Shown piece after piece: positions 24,757 to 34,553 of a DNA stretch of 61,735 nt; positions within the stretch are counted from its first letter, which is position 1; the number at the start of each line of letters is the position of its first letter. The position numbers and the translations under genes were made by a program. This DNA comes from an uncultured Bacteroides sp. Lineage in GTDB: Bacteria; Bacteroidota; Bacteroidia; Bacteroidales; Bacteroidaceae. The notes below the pieces were generated by a model. The model did not search any database. It was not told where the DNA came from and saw nothing but the letters and a program-made list of their open reading frames with translations. Location of the stretch: contig CASFRN010000157.1 of assembly GCA_949296855.1 (NCBI GenBank), positions 1 to 61,735 of the forward strand, read 5' to 3'.

Positions 24757-25884
24757 ATGGAAAGAAAATATGTATCTCCCCGTTTCGATTATAAAGAGAA
24801 GATAGAGGCTTTAGGCTTTGACTTTCATGGTGACTATTGGCGCGAGGAAGCTTATTACCGGTTTAGCCCGGAGGAGATAGAACGGTTAGAGAAAGCTACA
24901 GCCGAAGCATATCGGATGTATTGTGAAGCGGCGGCGTATATCATCGAGCAGAATCCCGAATGGATGGAGCGGTTTTTGCAGTTGCCGCCAGAAGTGTGCC
25001 GCAGGATTCGGGAATCGTGGGATGCAGACGAATTGAGCCTGTATGGCCGGTTCGATTTTCTGTTGGACGAGAAAGGCACGCCCCGCATTTTAGAATTTAA
25101 TGCCGACACACCCACTTCGCTTTTGGAAGCGTCGGTTATCCAATGGCAGTGGAAAGAAGACGTGTTTCCTGCATACGACCAGTATAATGGCATTCACGAA
25201 GGATTGGTACAATCGTGGAAAGATATTTTCCCATCGGAAAGCAACATTCATTTTGCGGGCGTATTAGAGAATCATGAAGATACAGGCACGTTGCAATACT
25301 TGGCGAGCACGGCGATGGAAGCGGGCTATTCGACACGGGTGCTTGACATCAACGACATGGATTTGCAAGACGGATGTTTTTATGACCCGAGCGGGGAGCG
25401 TATCGAGCAATGTTTCAAGCTGTATCCGTGGGAATGGATGGCAGACGAAAGCCCTGACGGGTGCTTGGCTTCGGTGACATGGTTAGAGCCGATATGGAAG
25501 TTGGTGATGTCGAACAAAGCGATTTTGGCCGCTCTTTTCGAGTTGTTCCCTAATTCGCCTTATGTGCTGCCTTGTTTCCTTTCACGTCCGGAAGCGGGGG
25601 TATATTGCAAGAAACCTGTTTTTGCCCGCGAAGGACACAACGTGAGTGTAGTGGAAATCCGCAATTGGGAAGAGCGCGCGCTGCTTCGTGAAACAGAAGG
25701 CGATTACAATAAAGGGGCGTATGTATATCAGTCGTATGTAAAGCCTACGGCATACGGCGGACGTTATCCTGTCATCGGTTCGTGGATAGTAGGCGGTGAA
25801 CCAGCAGGCATCGGTATCCGCGAGAACCGCACAGAGATAACCGATAACCTGTCGGAATTTGTGCCTCATGTAATAATCGGTTAA
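24757..25884 (+). CDS. Glutathionylspermidine synthase-like ATP-grasp ligase (YgiC/YjfC type)
   Basis: The 375-residue protein matches the synthetase domain of glutathionylspermidine synthase: YGRFDFLLDEKGTPRILEFN followed by ADTPTSLLEA (about residues 95-125), FLSRPEAGVYCKKPVFAREGHNV (shown in part), and a C-terminal GSWIVGGEPAGIGIRE. Those stretches hold the ATP and Mg2+ ligands. It has no amidase domain, like E. coli YgiC and YjfC, whose substrates are not settled. The lipoprotein upstream suggests a role related to the envelope or peptides rather than classical trypanothione chemistry. Confidence 0.88.
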   Translation: MERKYVSPRFDYKEKIEALGFDFHGDYWREEAYYRFSPEEIERLEKATAEAYRMYCEAAAYIIEQNPEWMERFLQLPPEVCRRIRESWDADELSLYGRFDFLLDEKGTPRILEFNADTPTSLLEASVIQWQWKEDVFPAYDQYNGIHEGLVQSWKDIFPSESNIHFAGVLENHEDTGTLQYLASTAMEAGYSTRVLDINDMDLQDGCFYDPSGERIEQCFKLYPWEWMADESPDGCLASVTWLEPIWKLVMSNKAILAALFELFPNSPYVLPCFLSRPEAGVYCKKPVFAREGHNVSVVEIRNWEERALLRETEGDYNKGAYVYQSYVKPTAYGGRYPVIGSWIVGGEPAGIGIRENRTEITDNLSEFVPHVIIG

Positions 25885-25890
25885 CTGCCA

Positions 25891-26682
25891 TCATTTCATT
25901 CCTCGTGCCTTGTAGATTCGTTCCTTGGCATTATTGATGTTCTGGAATTTTTCTTCGGCGGCTTTGCGGATGTCTTCACCTAAAGTGGCTACACGGTCGG
26001 GGTGGTGCTTTAAAGCAAGGCGCCGATAGGCGGCACGCACTTCTTCATCGGTGGCCGATGGGTCTATTTCCAATACCTTATACGCATCGGCAAGCGAATC
26101 TCCTCCAAGATTGAGCATCGATTCCACTTCCTTTTCAGAAAGCTGCATAGCCTTTGCCACTTCTTTCAAGGCTTCTATTTCCTGCTGGCACACTTTGCCG
26201 TCGCTTTGTGAGATTTTCACCAGGAAGTCGAGCAACTGCAGCCGTTCACCGTATGTCAGGTTGGCGGCGATTTGTGCGCCGCATTCGTGGATTGTATTGC
26301 GGAAAGCGTATGGATTGACGGCATCCATCCGTTTTTGCTCATCGAAAAGGTTAAGCAAGATTTGCTGTCCTTCGTTTACTGCATCTTCGCCGAAATTAGT
26401 GCGGAGAAAACGACGCACAAATTCCATTTCGCTATGCATAATTCTTCCGTCAGCGCGAATGACATAAGATGCCATGACGAGCATAGAGAAAAGAAAGCTG
26501 TTGCGTTGGCCGGCATCGTCATAAGTGTTTTGTTGCCCTTGGCTTCCATAATCAGTGCCAAATTCTGCCTGCGCGTCGTTCGCTTTATCGAAAAGGGAGC
26601 CGATGGCGAAGCCTGCCAATGCCCCCAGCGGTCCCATGGTCATGAATCCCATGATGCCGCCAATCCATTTTCCTAATTTCAT
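25891..26682 (-). CDS. TerB-DnaJ fusion protein (DjlA-like co-chaperone)
   Basis: The protein has 263 residues. It has a glycine-rich hydrophobic N terminus (WIGGIMGFMTMGPLGALAG), probably a membrane anchor. A TerB-type helical domain follows (about 60-180; MASYVIRADGRIMHSEMEFV and KISQSDGKVCQQEIEAL, both acidic metal-like motifs), then a C-terminal J domain (about 193-263) with LKHHPDR, the HPD needed to stimulate DnaK. This order matches E. coli DjlA. Its stop is 6 nt from that of the convergent ligase gene. Confidence 0.9.
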   Translation of the reverse strand: MKLGKWIGGIMGFMTMGPLGALAGFAIGSLFDKANDAQAEFGTDYGSQGQQNTYDDAGQRNSFLFSMLVMASYVIRADGRIMHSEMEFVRRFLRTNFGEDAVNEGQQILLNLFDEQKRMDAVNPYAFRNTIHECGAQIAANLTYGERLQLLDFLVKISQSDGKVCQQEIEALKEVAKAMQLSEKEVESMLNLGGDSLADAYKVLEIDPSATDEEVRAAYRRLALKHHPDRVATLGEDIRKAAEEKFQNINNAKERIYKARGMK

Positions 26683-26733
26683 GGTTGTGACTTTTTATTT
26701 TTTTGATTTTTAACTAAGGACTGATAAAAATGG

Positions 26734-26818
26734 ATAGCACACAGATTACACGATATAGAAGGCAAATTGACACAGACTTTAACATCCGTGACTTTAATCC
26801 GTGTTATCTGTGTGCTAT
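26734..26818. terminator. CACAGAT-family hairpin between the DUF4270 and TerB-DnaJ genes
   Basis: A 19-nt arm ATAGCACACAGATTACACG (26734-26752) pairs with 26800-26818 with one mismatch; the 47-nt loop carries further partial copies of the word. Confidence 0.6.
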
Positions 26819-26850
26819 GTGTGATAGGAATCCCTTTATTCGGAAACCGG

Positions 26851-28305
26851 CTATTCCTGTTTGGGTTGTGTGTAAATAACATTCATCTGTATCTTCCGGC
26901 TTTCGTCCGTCGATTCATTGAGGTTTTCTCCTCCCACCAGCATGGCAGAATTCACACTTAAGTCATTCCCGATTTCGATAACGTTGCCTTGCGTATCGGT
27001 TTCGGTAGTGACTGGCACCAGCAATACTTTATCCCAATCGGGATTCGCGGCTTTCCAACGTTCCCATTCAGCTTCGCCTTTTTCTATTTCGGGACGTATT
27101 TCGCTGAATATATGCGCAATCAGTCGGTTCAGCTTAGAGAAGGAATACGAGTTTGTCGTACTGTTATAAGTTGAAAGGAAAGAAGTGCGGTCGTTGTTGG
27201 TCAAGTTGTTCTCAAAAAATCCCTTCATTTCGTTCGCTCTTACCAGCAGCAATGTGGTCGGAGTGCCCATTTTATAAGGACTGTTACTTTGGTCTCTTAA
27301 TTTTTCGAAAGAGACAGAGATAGAGTTCAGCGTATCGGTACGGTGGTCTTCATACATTTGCTCTATCGGGAGCGTGACTTTAGTACAGATTCCCGCAGGG
27401 GTTTTCAGGTAAGTGCATGTAGGGTCTTTTACCAGTTCTTGCAGTCCTGAATTTTGAAAACGGGTAGACATAAACACTTCTTTGGTAGCGGTCATCGGCA
27501 CTACGGCAGTCAGCAAAGAGTCGGCTGTGTCAGCCGAGTTACGCCCCATATAAGTTACGGTAAGATGCAGGTAAATATCGGAAAGATACAAGATAGAGCC
27601 TTCACCGTTTATTATATGCACATAGAATCCTTTAAGGACGTTGTCAACAAAAGTTTGGGCATCCTTAAAATAAGGATGTACCGTTTCCCCGTTTTCTGTG
27701 ATGGTATAGTCGTATTTGCTCTTGAAATTGTCACAAAATGCTTTGCCTAGTTCAATGGAGACATGAGGGTAATAGCCTGACGTCTGGTGTAGCGAGTCGC
27801 TGACACTGCGGTCGTAAGCGCTGTAGTCTTTTGTCGCCAAGGGCGGATTCTGTGTGTTGTAATAGTGCGTAGGGTCTAAGTTGGTATAATACAAGTTTTT
27901 GTCCAATCCATTGTCGTGAATGGTAGTGGTGAGGGTATCGACTTGCACACGGAGCGTTGCCAGTGAGTCGCCGAAATAACTTGTATAATATAGCCCCAAC
28001 GTCGCTTCGTCAATACTTTGCAGACGGTCTGGAAGTTGAAAATCTTCAGGACAATTTATTTGAACAAGGAAGTCGGACGTAAAAGTACCATAATCCTCAT
28101 CGGTAAATTTACCCAAATAAGCTGTGCTAGACCGCGAGTAGACCGAATCGAGGAAATGTGATTCGGTAGTTACCGTATAAGCGTCGGCTTTCGATTGAAT
28201 GAAGTCTTCTTCAGCAACGAATTGTCCGATGCCTGTAGTCTCATCGTCACAGCTGTAGAGTGTAGCGGCAGACAAAGCTAATGCCGCCAAGAACTTAAGT
28301 TTCAT
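26851..28305 (-). CDS. DUF4270 lipoprotein
   Basis: The 484-residue protein has a lipoprotein signal MKLKFLAALALSAATLYSCDD (Cys about 19). The start DDETTGIGQFVAEEDF and the overall beta-rich plan, including TAYLGKFTDEDYGTFTSDF, are typical of DUF4270 proteins of Bacteroidota, whose function is unknown. ATG 28305 directly opens the signal; upstream ATGs in the same frame run back into the glycogen-synthase-like gene. It is 28 nt downstream of that gene and probably co-transcribed with it, a pairing I recall from other Bacteroides genomes. Confidence 0.87.
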   Translation of the reverse strand: MKLKFLAALALSAATLYSCDDETTGIGQFVAEEDFIQSKADAYTVTTESHFLDSVYSRSSTAYLGKFTDEDYGTFTSDFLVQINCPEDFQLPDRLQSIDEATLGLYYTSYFGDSLATLRVQVDTLTTTIHDNGLDKNLYYTNLDPTHYYNTQNPPLATKDYSAYDRSVSDSLHQTSGYYPHVSIELGKAFCDNFKSKYDYTITENGETVHPYFKDAQTFVDNVLKGFYVHIINGEGSILYLSDIYLHLTVTYMGRNSADTADSLLTAVVPMTATKEVFMSTRFQNSGLQELVKDPTCTYLKTPAGICTKVTLPIEQMYEDHRTDTLNSISVSFEKLRDQSNSPYKMGTPTTLLLVRANEMKGFFENNLTNNDRTSFLSTYNSTTNSYSFSKLNRLIAHIFSEIRPEIEKGEAEWERWKAANPDWDKVLLVPVTTETDTQGNVIEIGNDLSVNSAMLVGGENLNESTDESRKIQMNVIYTQPKQE

Positions 28306-28333
28306 TTTCTTTTGATTAATAGATTCACAATTA

Positions 28334-29155
28334 TTATTCAGCGTCGCCCAATACCTTTTTATATAAGGCGTCGCAAGCATCGGCATACGCGTTTTCATCT
28401 GCCTGATAATCTACTGTCGGAAGGTTCAGGCTGCGTGCATATTCCATGATGGCCGGATTTACTTTTTCACTGTTTTGGATTACACCGTCAGAATAAGTGA
28501 TGGCAAGTTTGCACAACTCTTCGTAGCCGGCAGGTGTCTTGATGCCTTTTGTGTCATCTGCGGTGATTTCTCTGAAAATCAGCTGGCGGGCAAATTCAGA
28601 TGCCAGATTCGATTTGAACCCGTCACTATAGACAGAGAATACAACTTTCGAATCGCGGAAGGAAGGTTCGTCGTAGTATGCTTTTTTGATGAGAAGCGGG
28701 GCTACAGCACTCATCCATCCGTGACAGTGGATAACATCCGGGCACCAACGCAATTTCTTTACTGTTTCGAGTACACCTCGAGCGTAGAAGATGGCACGTT
28801 CACCGTTATCTTCGTATTCATTGCCATTCTCGTCTGCAGCTATCAGGCGGTGCTGGAAATAATCGTCATTGTCGATGAAATACACCTGACGGCGTGCGGC
28901 TTGAATAGAAGCTACCTTGATAATCAAGGGATGGTCGGTCTCATCAATAATGATGTTCATCCCCGACAGGCGGATTACTTCATGCAGTTGGTTACGGCGT
29001 TCGTTTACATTGCCCCATTTGGGCATGAATGTACGGATTTCCCAGCCTTTATCTTGAATGGCTTGCGGAAGGTTCTGGCCGATTAACGATAGTTCACTTT
29101 CGGGTACGTAAGGAGTAATTTCTTGTGTAATGAATAATACTTTCTTTGCGCTCAT
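28334..29155 (-). CDS. Glycogen/starch synthase-like protein, N-terminal GT-B half only
   Basis: The 273-residue protein matches the N-terminal (acceptor-side) domain of GT5 glycogen synthases: KKVLFITQEITPYVPES, IRTFMPKWGNVNERRNQLHEV, a variant of the DxIHCHGWMSAVAPLLI motif (about residue 130), and VVFSVYSDGF. Full enzymes have about 480 residues; the C-terminal nucleotide-sugar-binding Rossmann domain, with its catalytic Glu and Lys, is absent. There is no frameshift remnant downstream, because DUF4270 follows after 28 nt. It may be a glucan-binding or regulatory protein, or need a partner. ATG 29155 fits the family start. Confidence 0.82.
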   Translation of the reverse strand: MSAKKVLFITQEITPYVPESELSLIGQNLPQAIQDKGWEIRTFMPKWGNVNERRNQLHEVIRLSGMNIIIDETDHPLIIKVASIQAARRQVYFIDNDDYFQHRLIAADENGNEYEDNGERAIFYARGVLETVKKLRWCPDVIHCHGWMSAVAPLLIKKAYYDEPSFRDSKVVFSVYSDGFKSNLASEFARQLIFREITADDTKGIKTPAGYEELCKLAITYSDGVIQNSEKVNPAIMEYARSLNLPTVDYQADENAYADACDALYKKVLGDAE

Positions 29156-29183
29156 TGTTATTGTTATTGCTCTAAAGGTTGCG

Positions 29184-29191
29184 CAAAGATA
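29184..29191 (-). promoter_or_regulatory. -7 box for the synthase-like/DUF4270 operon
   Basis: It reads TATCTTTG on the minus strand, 28 nt before the ATG at 29155. The 246-bp gap to panC also holds an opposite TTACTTTG (29309-29316) facing panC, and a GCCTGTT/AACAGGT dyad near 29346-29385. Confidence 0.5.
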
Positions 29192-29401
29192 CAAAAAAAA
29201 CAAATGTGACCGTTAATTCGTATGCGTTATTTACCTTATAGTTTGTTAATCCGGGGGCAGATTGTGCTTTTTTCGGGCTATGCTTTTTATTATTTGACAA
29301 AAATATGGTTACTTTGCACCCGATTAAAAAAACATTGGGTTCAGAGCCTGTTTGAGTTTTCTTATAAGTAAACGGTGAACAGGTTCTTAATTATCGGAAA
29401 A

Positions 29402-30247
29402 ATGGAATTAATTCAAACTATTCAGGAACTTCGCGCTAAGCTGGATGTGCTTCGGGGCGAAGGTAAAACAATCGGTTTGGTTCCTACTATGGGAGCTTTG
29501 CATGCGGGCCACGCTTCATTGGTGAAACGCGCCGTCTTTGAGAATGATGTAGTGGTAGTCAGCGATTTCGTTAATCCCACTCAGTTTAACGACAAGAATG
29601 ATTTGGCCAAATATCCGCGCACGCTGGATGCAGATTGCCGTTTGTTGGAAGCATGCGGTGTGGCATTTGTATTTGCCCCGTCGGTGGAAGAAATTTATCC
29701 TGAGCCGGATACACGTTCGTTCAGTTACGCGCCGTTGGATACGGTAATGGAAGGTAAATATCGGCCGGGACATTTCAACGGCGTATGCCAGATAGTAAGC
29801 AAGTTGTTCTTAATTGTTGAACCTACGCGCGCTTATTTTGGCGAGAAAGATTTCCAGCAACTTGCAATTATCCGTGAGATGGTGCGGCGGTATCCGTTCA
29901 ACTTACAGATTGTGGGTTGTCCCATCGTGCGTGAAGCCGATGGGCTGGCGTTGAGCAGCCGTAATGCCCGCTTAAATGCGGAGCAGCGTAAGCAGGCGTT
30001 ACAGATATCGAAGACGCTGTTTGCCAGTGTGGATTATGCGCAGACGCATTCGTTGGCAGAAACAAAATCGTTCGTTGAAAAGAGTGTCAGCGAAGCCGAA
30101 GGGTTGCGTTTGGAATATTTCGAGATAGTGGATGGCAACACGTTGCAGACTGCCAGCGCATGGGAAGACAGTAGTTATATTGTAGGTTGCATAACGGTAT
30201 TCTGTGGCGATGTGCGTTTGATTGATAACATCAAATATAAGGAATGA
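29402..30247 (+). CDS. panC: Pantothenate synthetase
   Basis: The 281-residue enzyme joins pantoate and beta-alanine with ATP to make pantothenate. The nucleotidyltransferase motifs are complete: [17 protein letters not shown] (HIGH-type), [45 protein letters not shown] and [12 protein letters not shown] (KMSKS-type). ATG 29402 gives the standard [10 protein letters not shown] start; a GTG 27 nt earlier is unlikely. The stop overlaps a possible panD start, so both genes of vitamin B5 synthesis form one operon. Confidence 0.96.
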   Translation: MELIQTIQELRAKLDVLRGEGKTIGLVPTMGALHAGHASLVKRAVFENDVVVVSDFVNPTQFNDKNDLAKYPRTLDADCRLLEACGVAFVFAPSVEEIYPEPDTRSFSYAPLDTVMEGKYRPGHFNGVCQIVSKLFLIVEPTRAYFGEKDFQQLAIIREMVRRYPFNLQIVGCPIVREADGLALSSRNARLNAEQRKQALQISKTLFASVDYAQTHSLAETKSFVEKSVSEAEGLRLEYFEIVDGNTLQTASAWEDSSYIVGCITVFCGDVRLIDNIKYKE

Positions 30248-30252
30248 CAGCT

Positions 30253-30603
30253 ATGATGATACAAGTATTGAAGTCGAAAATCCACTGTGTGACGGTGACC
30301 GAAGCAAACTTGAACTACATGGGTAGCATCACGGTAGATGAAGATTTGTTGGACGCCGCCAATATGATAGCAGGCGAAAAAGTGCAGATTGTAGACAACA
30401 ACAACGGCGAGCGTTTCGAAACCTATATAATAAAAGGAGAGCGCGGGTCGGGTTGCATCTGCTTGAATGGTGCCGCCGCACGCAAGGTTCAGGTGGGCGA
30501 TGTAGTCATCATCATGTCGTATGCTTTAATGGATTTCGAAGAAGCGAAACGGTTTAAGCCGTCGGTTATCTTCCCCGATACGGTCACAAACAAGCTTGCA
30601 TAA
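30253..30603 (+). CDS. panD: Aspartate 1-decarboxylase, pyruvoyl-dependent proenzyme
   Basis: The 116-residue protein makes beta-alanine from aspartate, supplying panC just upstream. The self-cleavage site is NYMGSIT, where Gly24-Ser25 would split so that Ser25 becomes the pyruvoyl group. The start at 30253 ([15 protein letters not shown]) gives exactly the canonical Gly24/Ser25 numbering. An ATG at 30244 overlapping the panC stop would add three residues and is also possible. The C-terminal part [15 protein letters not shown] is typical. Confidence 0.95.
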   Translation: MMIQVLKSKIHCVTVTEANLNYMGSITVDEDLLDAANMIAGEKVQIVDNNNGERFETYIIKGERGSGCICLNGAAARKVQVGDVVIIMSYALMDFEEAKRFKPSVIFPDTVTNKLA

Positions 30604-30606
30604 ATT

Positions 30607-30657
30607 GACAATTGACAATTACAATGCCGCATGGTTAATTGTTAATTGTCAATTGTC
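30607..30657. terminator. AATTGACAATT hairpin between convergent panD and fbp
   Basis: A 15-bp perfect stem, GACAATTGACAATTA (30607-30621), has its complement at 30643-30657. Bidirectional terminator likely. Confidence 0.65.
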
Positions 30658-30666
30658 CAATTGTTT

Positions 30667-32670
30667 TCAGTTTGCCTTTTCTTTAATCAGCCCTGTGCGG
30701 TAGCCTACCAATAGCTTTTTCAGGTCTTCTATCTGAACGGCTAACTCTTTTCCCTTATCAGTATCTTTCACCATCATCCGTTTGGCGCTCATTTCCACAA
30801 TTTGGGTAGTCGATTTGATGTCAAGCCCTTCCTCGATAGCGCGTTGGGTAGACGTGAACGGTTCGTGTTGCACTAACTGGAAGCCTCGTGAATGATAAAC
30901 TAACGTATATCCCGCAATGCCGGTTTCCGGTTGATAGGCTTTTGAAAAGCCTCCATCTATTACCATTAGCTTCCCGTTTGCTTTAATGGGCTTTTCGCCC
31001 TTCACTGCTTTTACAGGTACATGTCCGTTGATGATATGGCGATGTTCGCCCTCTACACCAAATTCATCCAATATCATGTCGCAGACATCTTCACGGTCGC
31101 GCAGTTGGTAGTAATAACCTTTCGTTTCTACATGGGTTTCTTTATCGCTGACAAAATAACGTTCGAAAGTCGCCATTTTGTTTTTATCAAATGCCGGCGA
31201 GTCTTTACCGCACCATAAATACCACATATAGTCTAAAGCAAAAGCTTTTTCTTCACTATTGCTTTCATCGAAATAGGCAGTGCGTATCAGTTGTCCTACA
31301 CGTTTCAGCAGTGATTGTCCTTTGTATTTTTGTCCCAAGATGTCGATTTCTTTCAGCGTGCCGTCGGCGTTAAGGGGCATGGAGGCGTGAAACAACAAGT
31401 TTGAGTTGCATACATTATACATACACCCGTAACGGAACAGGCATTTCATGTGCTTGCGCAGTTTTTCGCTTCCAATAAACGAATTGTGTAGCTTCTGCAC
31501 AATATCCCGCTCTTCTTCGCTTAACCGGTATGGGTCTTGAGGGTCTACGGTTGGGAAGAAGTTATCGCGCAACGGATATTCCTTACCGTCGATTAAAACT
31601 GTTTGTTTCTCGAAATCAATGCGGTGCAGCAACATCCGGTCATCCATCTTAAATTCGGGACGGCGGCGGATAATTTCGGCTTCCAGTTTAAACTGGATAA
31701 TGCTGATGGCTTTGTGCATTTGGGCAATAAGCCGGATTGTTTTCTGGCTGTCTGTGTTGGTTGCTTTATCAATACGTGGGCCGAAGAGCGTGCAAGGGTC
31801 ATCGGCATAAGTTTCCATGGCGAAGGTAGCAAGCGGCAAGAGGTTGATGCCATATCCATCTTCCAATACGGACAGATTACCGTAACGCATGGCTAAGCGC
31901 AATACGTTGGCGATATTGCAGTCGTTGCCTGATGCGGCTCCCATCCATAAAATATCGTGGTTCCCCCATTGAATGTCAAAGTTATGATAATCGCACAGGG
32001 TATCCATTATGATGTGCGGGCCCGGGCCGCGGTCGAAAATATCACCTAAGATATGAAGCATATCAATGGTTAAACGTTGGATCAGGTTACACATGGCCAC
32101 GATGAAATCGTCTGCGCGGTGTGTATCGATAATGGTGCTGATGATGACATTGATATACGCTTGCTTATTGGGATCCATGCTGCTTTCGTGCAGCAGTTCT
32201 TGAATGATGTATGAAAACTCTTCAGGCAATGCTTTACGAACTTTCGAACGGGTGTATTTGGAAGAGACGTTTTGGCATACTTTAACTAATTGGTTTAAAG
32301 TAATGACATACCAGTCTTCCAGTTCTGTTTCCACCTCTTTTACTAATTGCAGTTTCTGCTCGGGATAATAAATCAAGGTGCAAAGTTCTTTTTTTTCCGC
32401 TTCACGCAAAGTGTTGCCGAATATTTCATTCACTTTCCGTTTAATGGCCCCCGATGCGTTGCGTAACACGTGGCGGAAGGCTTCATATTCTCCGTGCACA
32501 TCGGCAAGGAAATGTTCGGTGCCTTTCGGCAGGTTCAATATCGCTTCTAAATTGATGATTTCAGTGCTGGCGGCAGCTATGGTCGGGAAGCTGTGCGAAA
32601 GCAATTCTAAATACCGCATATCTTCTTGAATCATTTCTGCCGTGATTTGGTTGTAGAGTCTCATGGTCAT
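30667..32670 (-). CDS. fbp: Fructose-1,6-bisphosphatase class III
   Basis: The 667-residue protein is of the large class III type found in Firmicutes and Bacteroidota. Metallophosphatase signatures are HFLADVHGEYEAF (about residue 55), HILGDIFDRGPG (about 208) and IQWGNHDILW (about 233), followed by the late INGHVPVKAVKGE. It removes the C1 phosphate of fructose 1,6-bisphosphate in gluconeogenesis. Two ATGs two codons apart can serve as start. It is the last gene of a minus-strand series. Confidence 0.95.
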   Translation of the reverse strand: MTMRLYNQITAEMIQEDMRYLELLSHSFPTIAAASTEIINLEAILNLPKGTEHFLADVHGEYEAFRHVLRNASGAIKRKVNEIFGNTLREAEKKELCTLIYYPEQKLQLVKEVETELEDWYVITLNQLVKVCQNVSSKYTRSKVRKALPEEFSYIIQELLHESSMDPNKQAYINVIISTIIDTHRADDFIVAMCNLIQRLTIDMLHILGDIFDRGPGPHIIMDTLCDYHNFDIQWGNHDILWMGAASGNDCNIANVLRLAMRYGNLSVLEDGYGINLLPLATFAMETYADDPCTLFGPRIDKATNTDSQKTIRLIAQMHKAISIIQFKLEAEIIRRRPEFKMDDRMLLHRIDFEKQTVLIDGKEYPLRDNFFPTVDPQDPYRLSEEERDIVQKLHNSFIGSEKLRKHMKCLFRYGCMYNVCNSNLLFHASMPLNADGTLKEIDILGQKYKGQSLLKRVGQLIRTAYFDESNSEEKAFALDYMWYLWCGKDSPAFDKNKMATFERYFVSDKETHVETKGYYYQLRDREDVCDMILDEFGVEGEHRHIINGHVPVKAVKGEKPIKANGKLMVIDGGFSKAYQPETGIAGYTLVYHSRGFQLVQHEPFTSTQRAIEEGLDIKSTTQIVEMSAKRMMVKDTDKGKELAVQIEDLKKLLVGYRTGLIKEKAN

Positions 32671-32745
32671 TATTTTGGTTTTATGTTTTTGGCAATTATA
32701 TCATTGTATTCTAAACTATCAACTATCCTTAATATTGTGTTTTTG

Positions 32746-34407
32746 TTATAAGAATAGCATCAATACCAATTGGGCGAGTATCACGCGGGTAAACATACCG
32801 AGCGGATAAACGGTGGCGTAGCTTACGGCTGGATTGTCATTCGGGATAATGTCGTTGGCATAGTTTAATGCCATTGGGTTTGCCATGCTTCCGCACAGCA
32901 TCCCGCATGTATTTCCGAAGTCGATATGGAAACATCGCAATGCGACAAGTGCCATAATAACCACGGGTACAAAGGTAATAATAAATCCGATACCAATCCA
33001 TAATGCGCCTTCAGGACGCATTACGGTTTCAAAAAAATGTGCTCCTGCATCCAGCCCTAAACAAGCCAGGTAGAGTGAGAGTCCTATTCCCCGCAACATC
33101 AGACTGGCGCTTCGCGTGGTGTAAGTCAGCATATGTAAACGCGGCCCGTACGAACCTATCAAGATGCCTGTAATGATAGGCCCTCCTGCCAACCCTAATT
33201 TGACAGGTGTAGAGATGCCTGGAATGGCAATGGGGACAGACCCTATCACCAATCCCAGCACAATGCCAATAAAGATAGAAGCTAAATTAGGGTCTTTCAG
33301 AGTCTTTACCGTATTGCCTAATACTTTTTCTACGTTTTTAATGGCAGCGGCTTCTCCAACTACGGTCAGGCGGTCGCCTAATTGTAATACTAATTCGGGA
33401 GTAGCAAGCAGTTGGACTCCGCTTCGTAAAACGCGGCTGATGTTAATTCCGTAGATATTACGCAAACGAAGTGAGCCTAATTTCTTTCCGTTTATTTCGG
33501 GACGGGAAATAACAATATGTTTTGATATAAGTTGGCTGTCGATGGCATTCCAGTCAATGTCGTCCTTGTTCCAATCTTTTTGTTCTTGTTCCCCGAAAAG
33601 AATAGTAAGGGCGGCTACGTCTTTCTCGGTAGTTACTACTAACAGGCGGTCATTTTCTTCTAAGATTTTATCTGAAGTGGGAATACATACTTGACCGTTC
33701 CGCCATAAGCGTGAGATAACAAACTTGCTGTAGCCTGTATGTACAAGTTCATGAATGCTTTTCCCGAAAACAGCAGGGTTGTGCACCTGATAAGTTGCGA
33801 TATATGTATGATTCGGGTCATCGTGCGGATGCTCTTCCATATCGGCAGGACGGACAAAAAGTTTTCTTACGGAAATGATGGCGAGAATAACTCCTACTAC
33901 GCCTAACGGATAGGTGACGGCGCAACTTAGAGCCGCTCCGCTTGTAGGTTCGCCGAGTTGTTTCAATGTTTGCTGTGCGGCACCTAAAGCAGGTGTGTTT
34001 GTGGTAGCCCCGCAAAGTATGCCTATCATGTCTGTCATGGAGACAGGGGTGATTGTTGTCAATGCTATAGCCATGACAGTTCCCAACATGATGACTCCCA
34101 ATCCTAACAAGTTCAGCTTGCATCCGCCCTGCCGGAGTGAGCTGAAGAATCCGGGGCCGACTTGTAAGCCCAATGCATAAACAAACAGCACTAATCCGAA
34201 ACTTTCGGCATAGCTTAGCATTTGCGGGTCGATAGCGAAACCCAAATGTCCTGCAAGGATACCCATAAAGAACACAAACGTTACGCCTAACGAAATGCCA
34301 CAAATATGTATTTTCCCTAATGCAAGTCCAGTAGAGATGATAAGGGAAACGATAATGACTGCCTGCAAGGCAGTTTGCTCAAAAAACAAGTTGTATAACC
34401 ATTCCAT
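32746..34407 (-). CDS. AspT/YidE-type membrane transporter with two TrkA-C domains
   Basis: The 553-residue protein has two hydrophobic halves (about 1-190 and 385-553) in the AspT/YbjL duplication pattern: GLVLFVYALGLQVGPGFFSSLR and, in the second half, SLYLACLGLDAGAHFFE. Between them lie two RCK-C (TrkA_C) domains, LVHTGYSKFVISRLWRNG with LLVVTT and INGKKLGSLRLRNIYGIN with LTVVGE. Relatives exchange aspartate for alanine or are of unknown substrate. It lies between glnN and fbp on the same strand but is separated from each by 70-150 bp. Confidence 0.88.
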   Translation of the reverse strand: MEWLYNLFFEQTALQAVIIVSLIISTGLALGKIHICGISLGVTFVFFMGILAGHLGFAIDPQMLSYAESFGLVLFVYALGLQVGPGFFSSLRQGGCKLNLLGLGVIMLGTVMAIALTTITPVSMTDMIGILCGATTNTPALGAAQQTLKQLGEPTSGAALSCAVTYPLGVVGVILAIISVRKLFVRPADMEEHPHDDPNHTYIATYQVHNPAVFGKSIHELVHTGYSKFVISRLWRNGQVCIPTSDKILEENDRLLVVTTEKDVAALTILFGEQEQKDWNKDDIDWNAIDSQLISKHIVISRPEINGKKLGSLRLRNIYGINISRVLRSGVQLLATPELVLQLGDRLTVVGEAAAIKNVEKVLGNTVKTLKDPNLASIFIGIVLGLVIGSVPIAIPGISTPVKLGLAGGPIITGILIGSYGPRLHMLTYTTRSASLMLRGIGLSLYLACLGLDAGAHFFETVMRPEGALWIGIGFIITFVPVVIMALVALRCFHIDFGNTCGMLCGSMANPMALNYANDIIPNDNPAVSYATVYPLGMFTRVILAQLVLMLFL

Positions 34408-34459
34408 TTGGTCTTAATCTTTTTTATGGTGCGGAAATGCCCATAATCAGTTTACAAGA

Positions 34460-34538
34460 TAGCACACAGATGATTGGAAGGTTATGGATACCGTTTCATT
34501 TATACCGTTTCCCATCCATCTGAATCATCTGCGTGCTA
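34460..34538. terminator. CACAGAT-family hairpin between glnN and the AspT-type gene
   Basis: The TAGCACACAGATGATT arm (34460-34475) pairs with 34523-34538 with one mismatch. Confidence 0.6.
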
Positions 34539-34553
34539 CAAGCTTGATACAAT

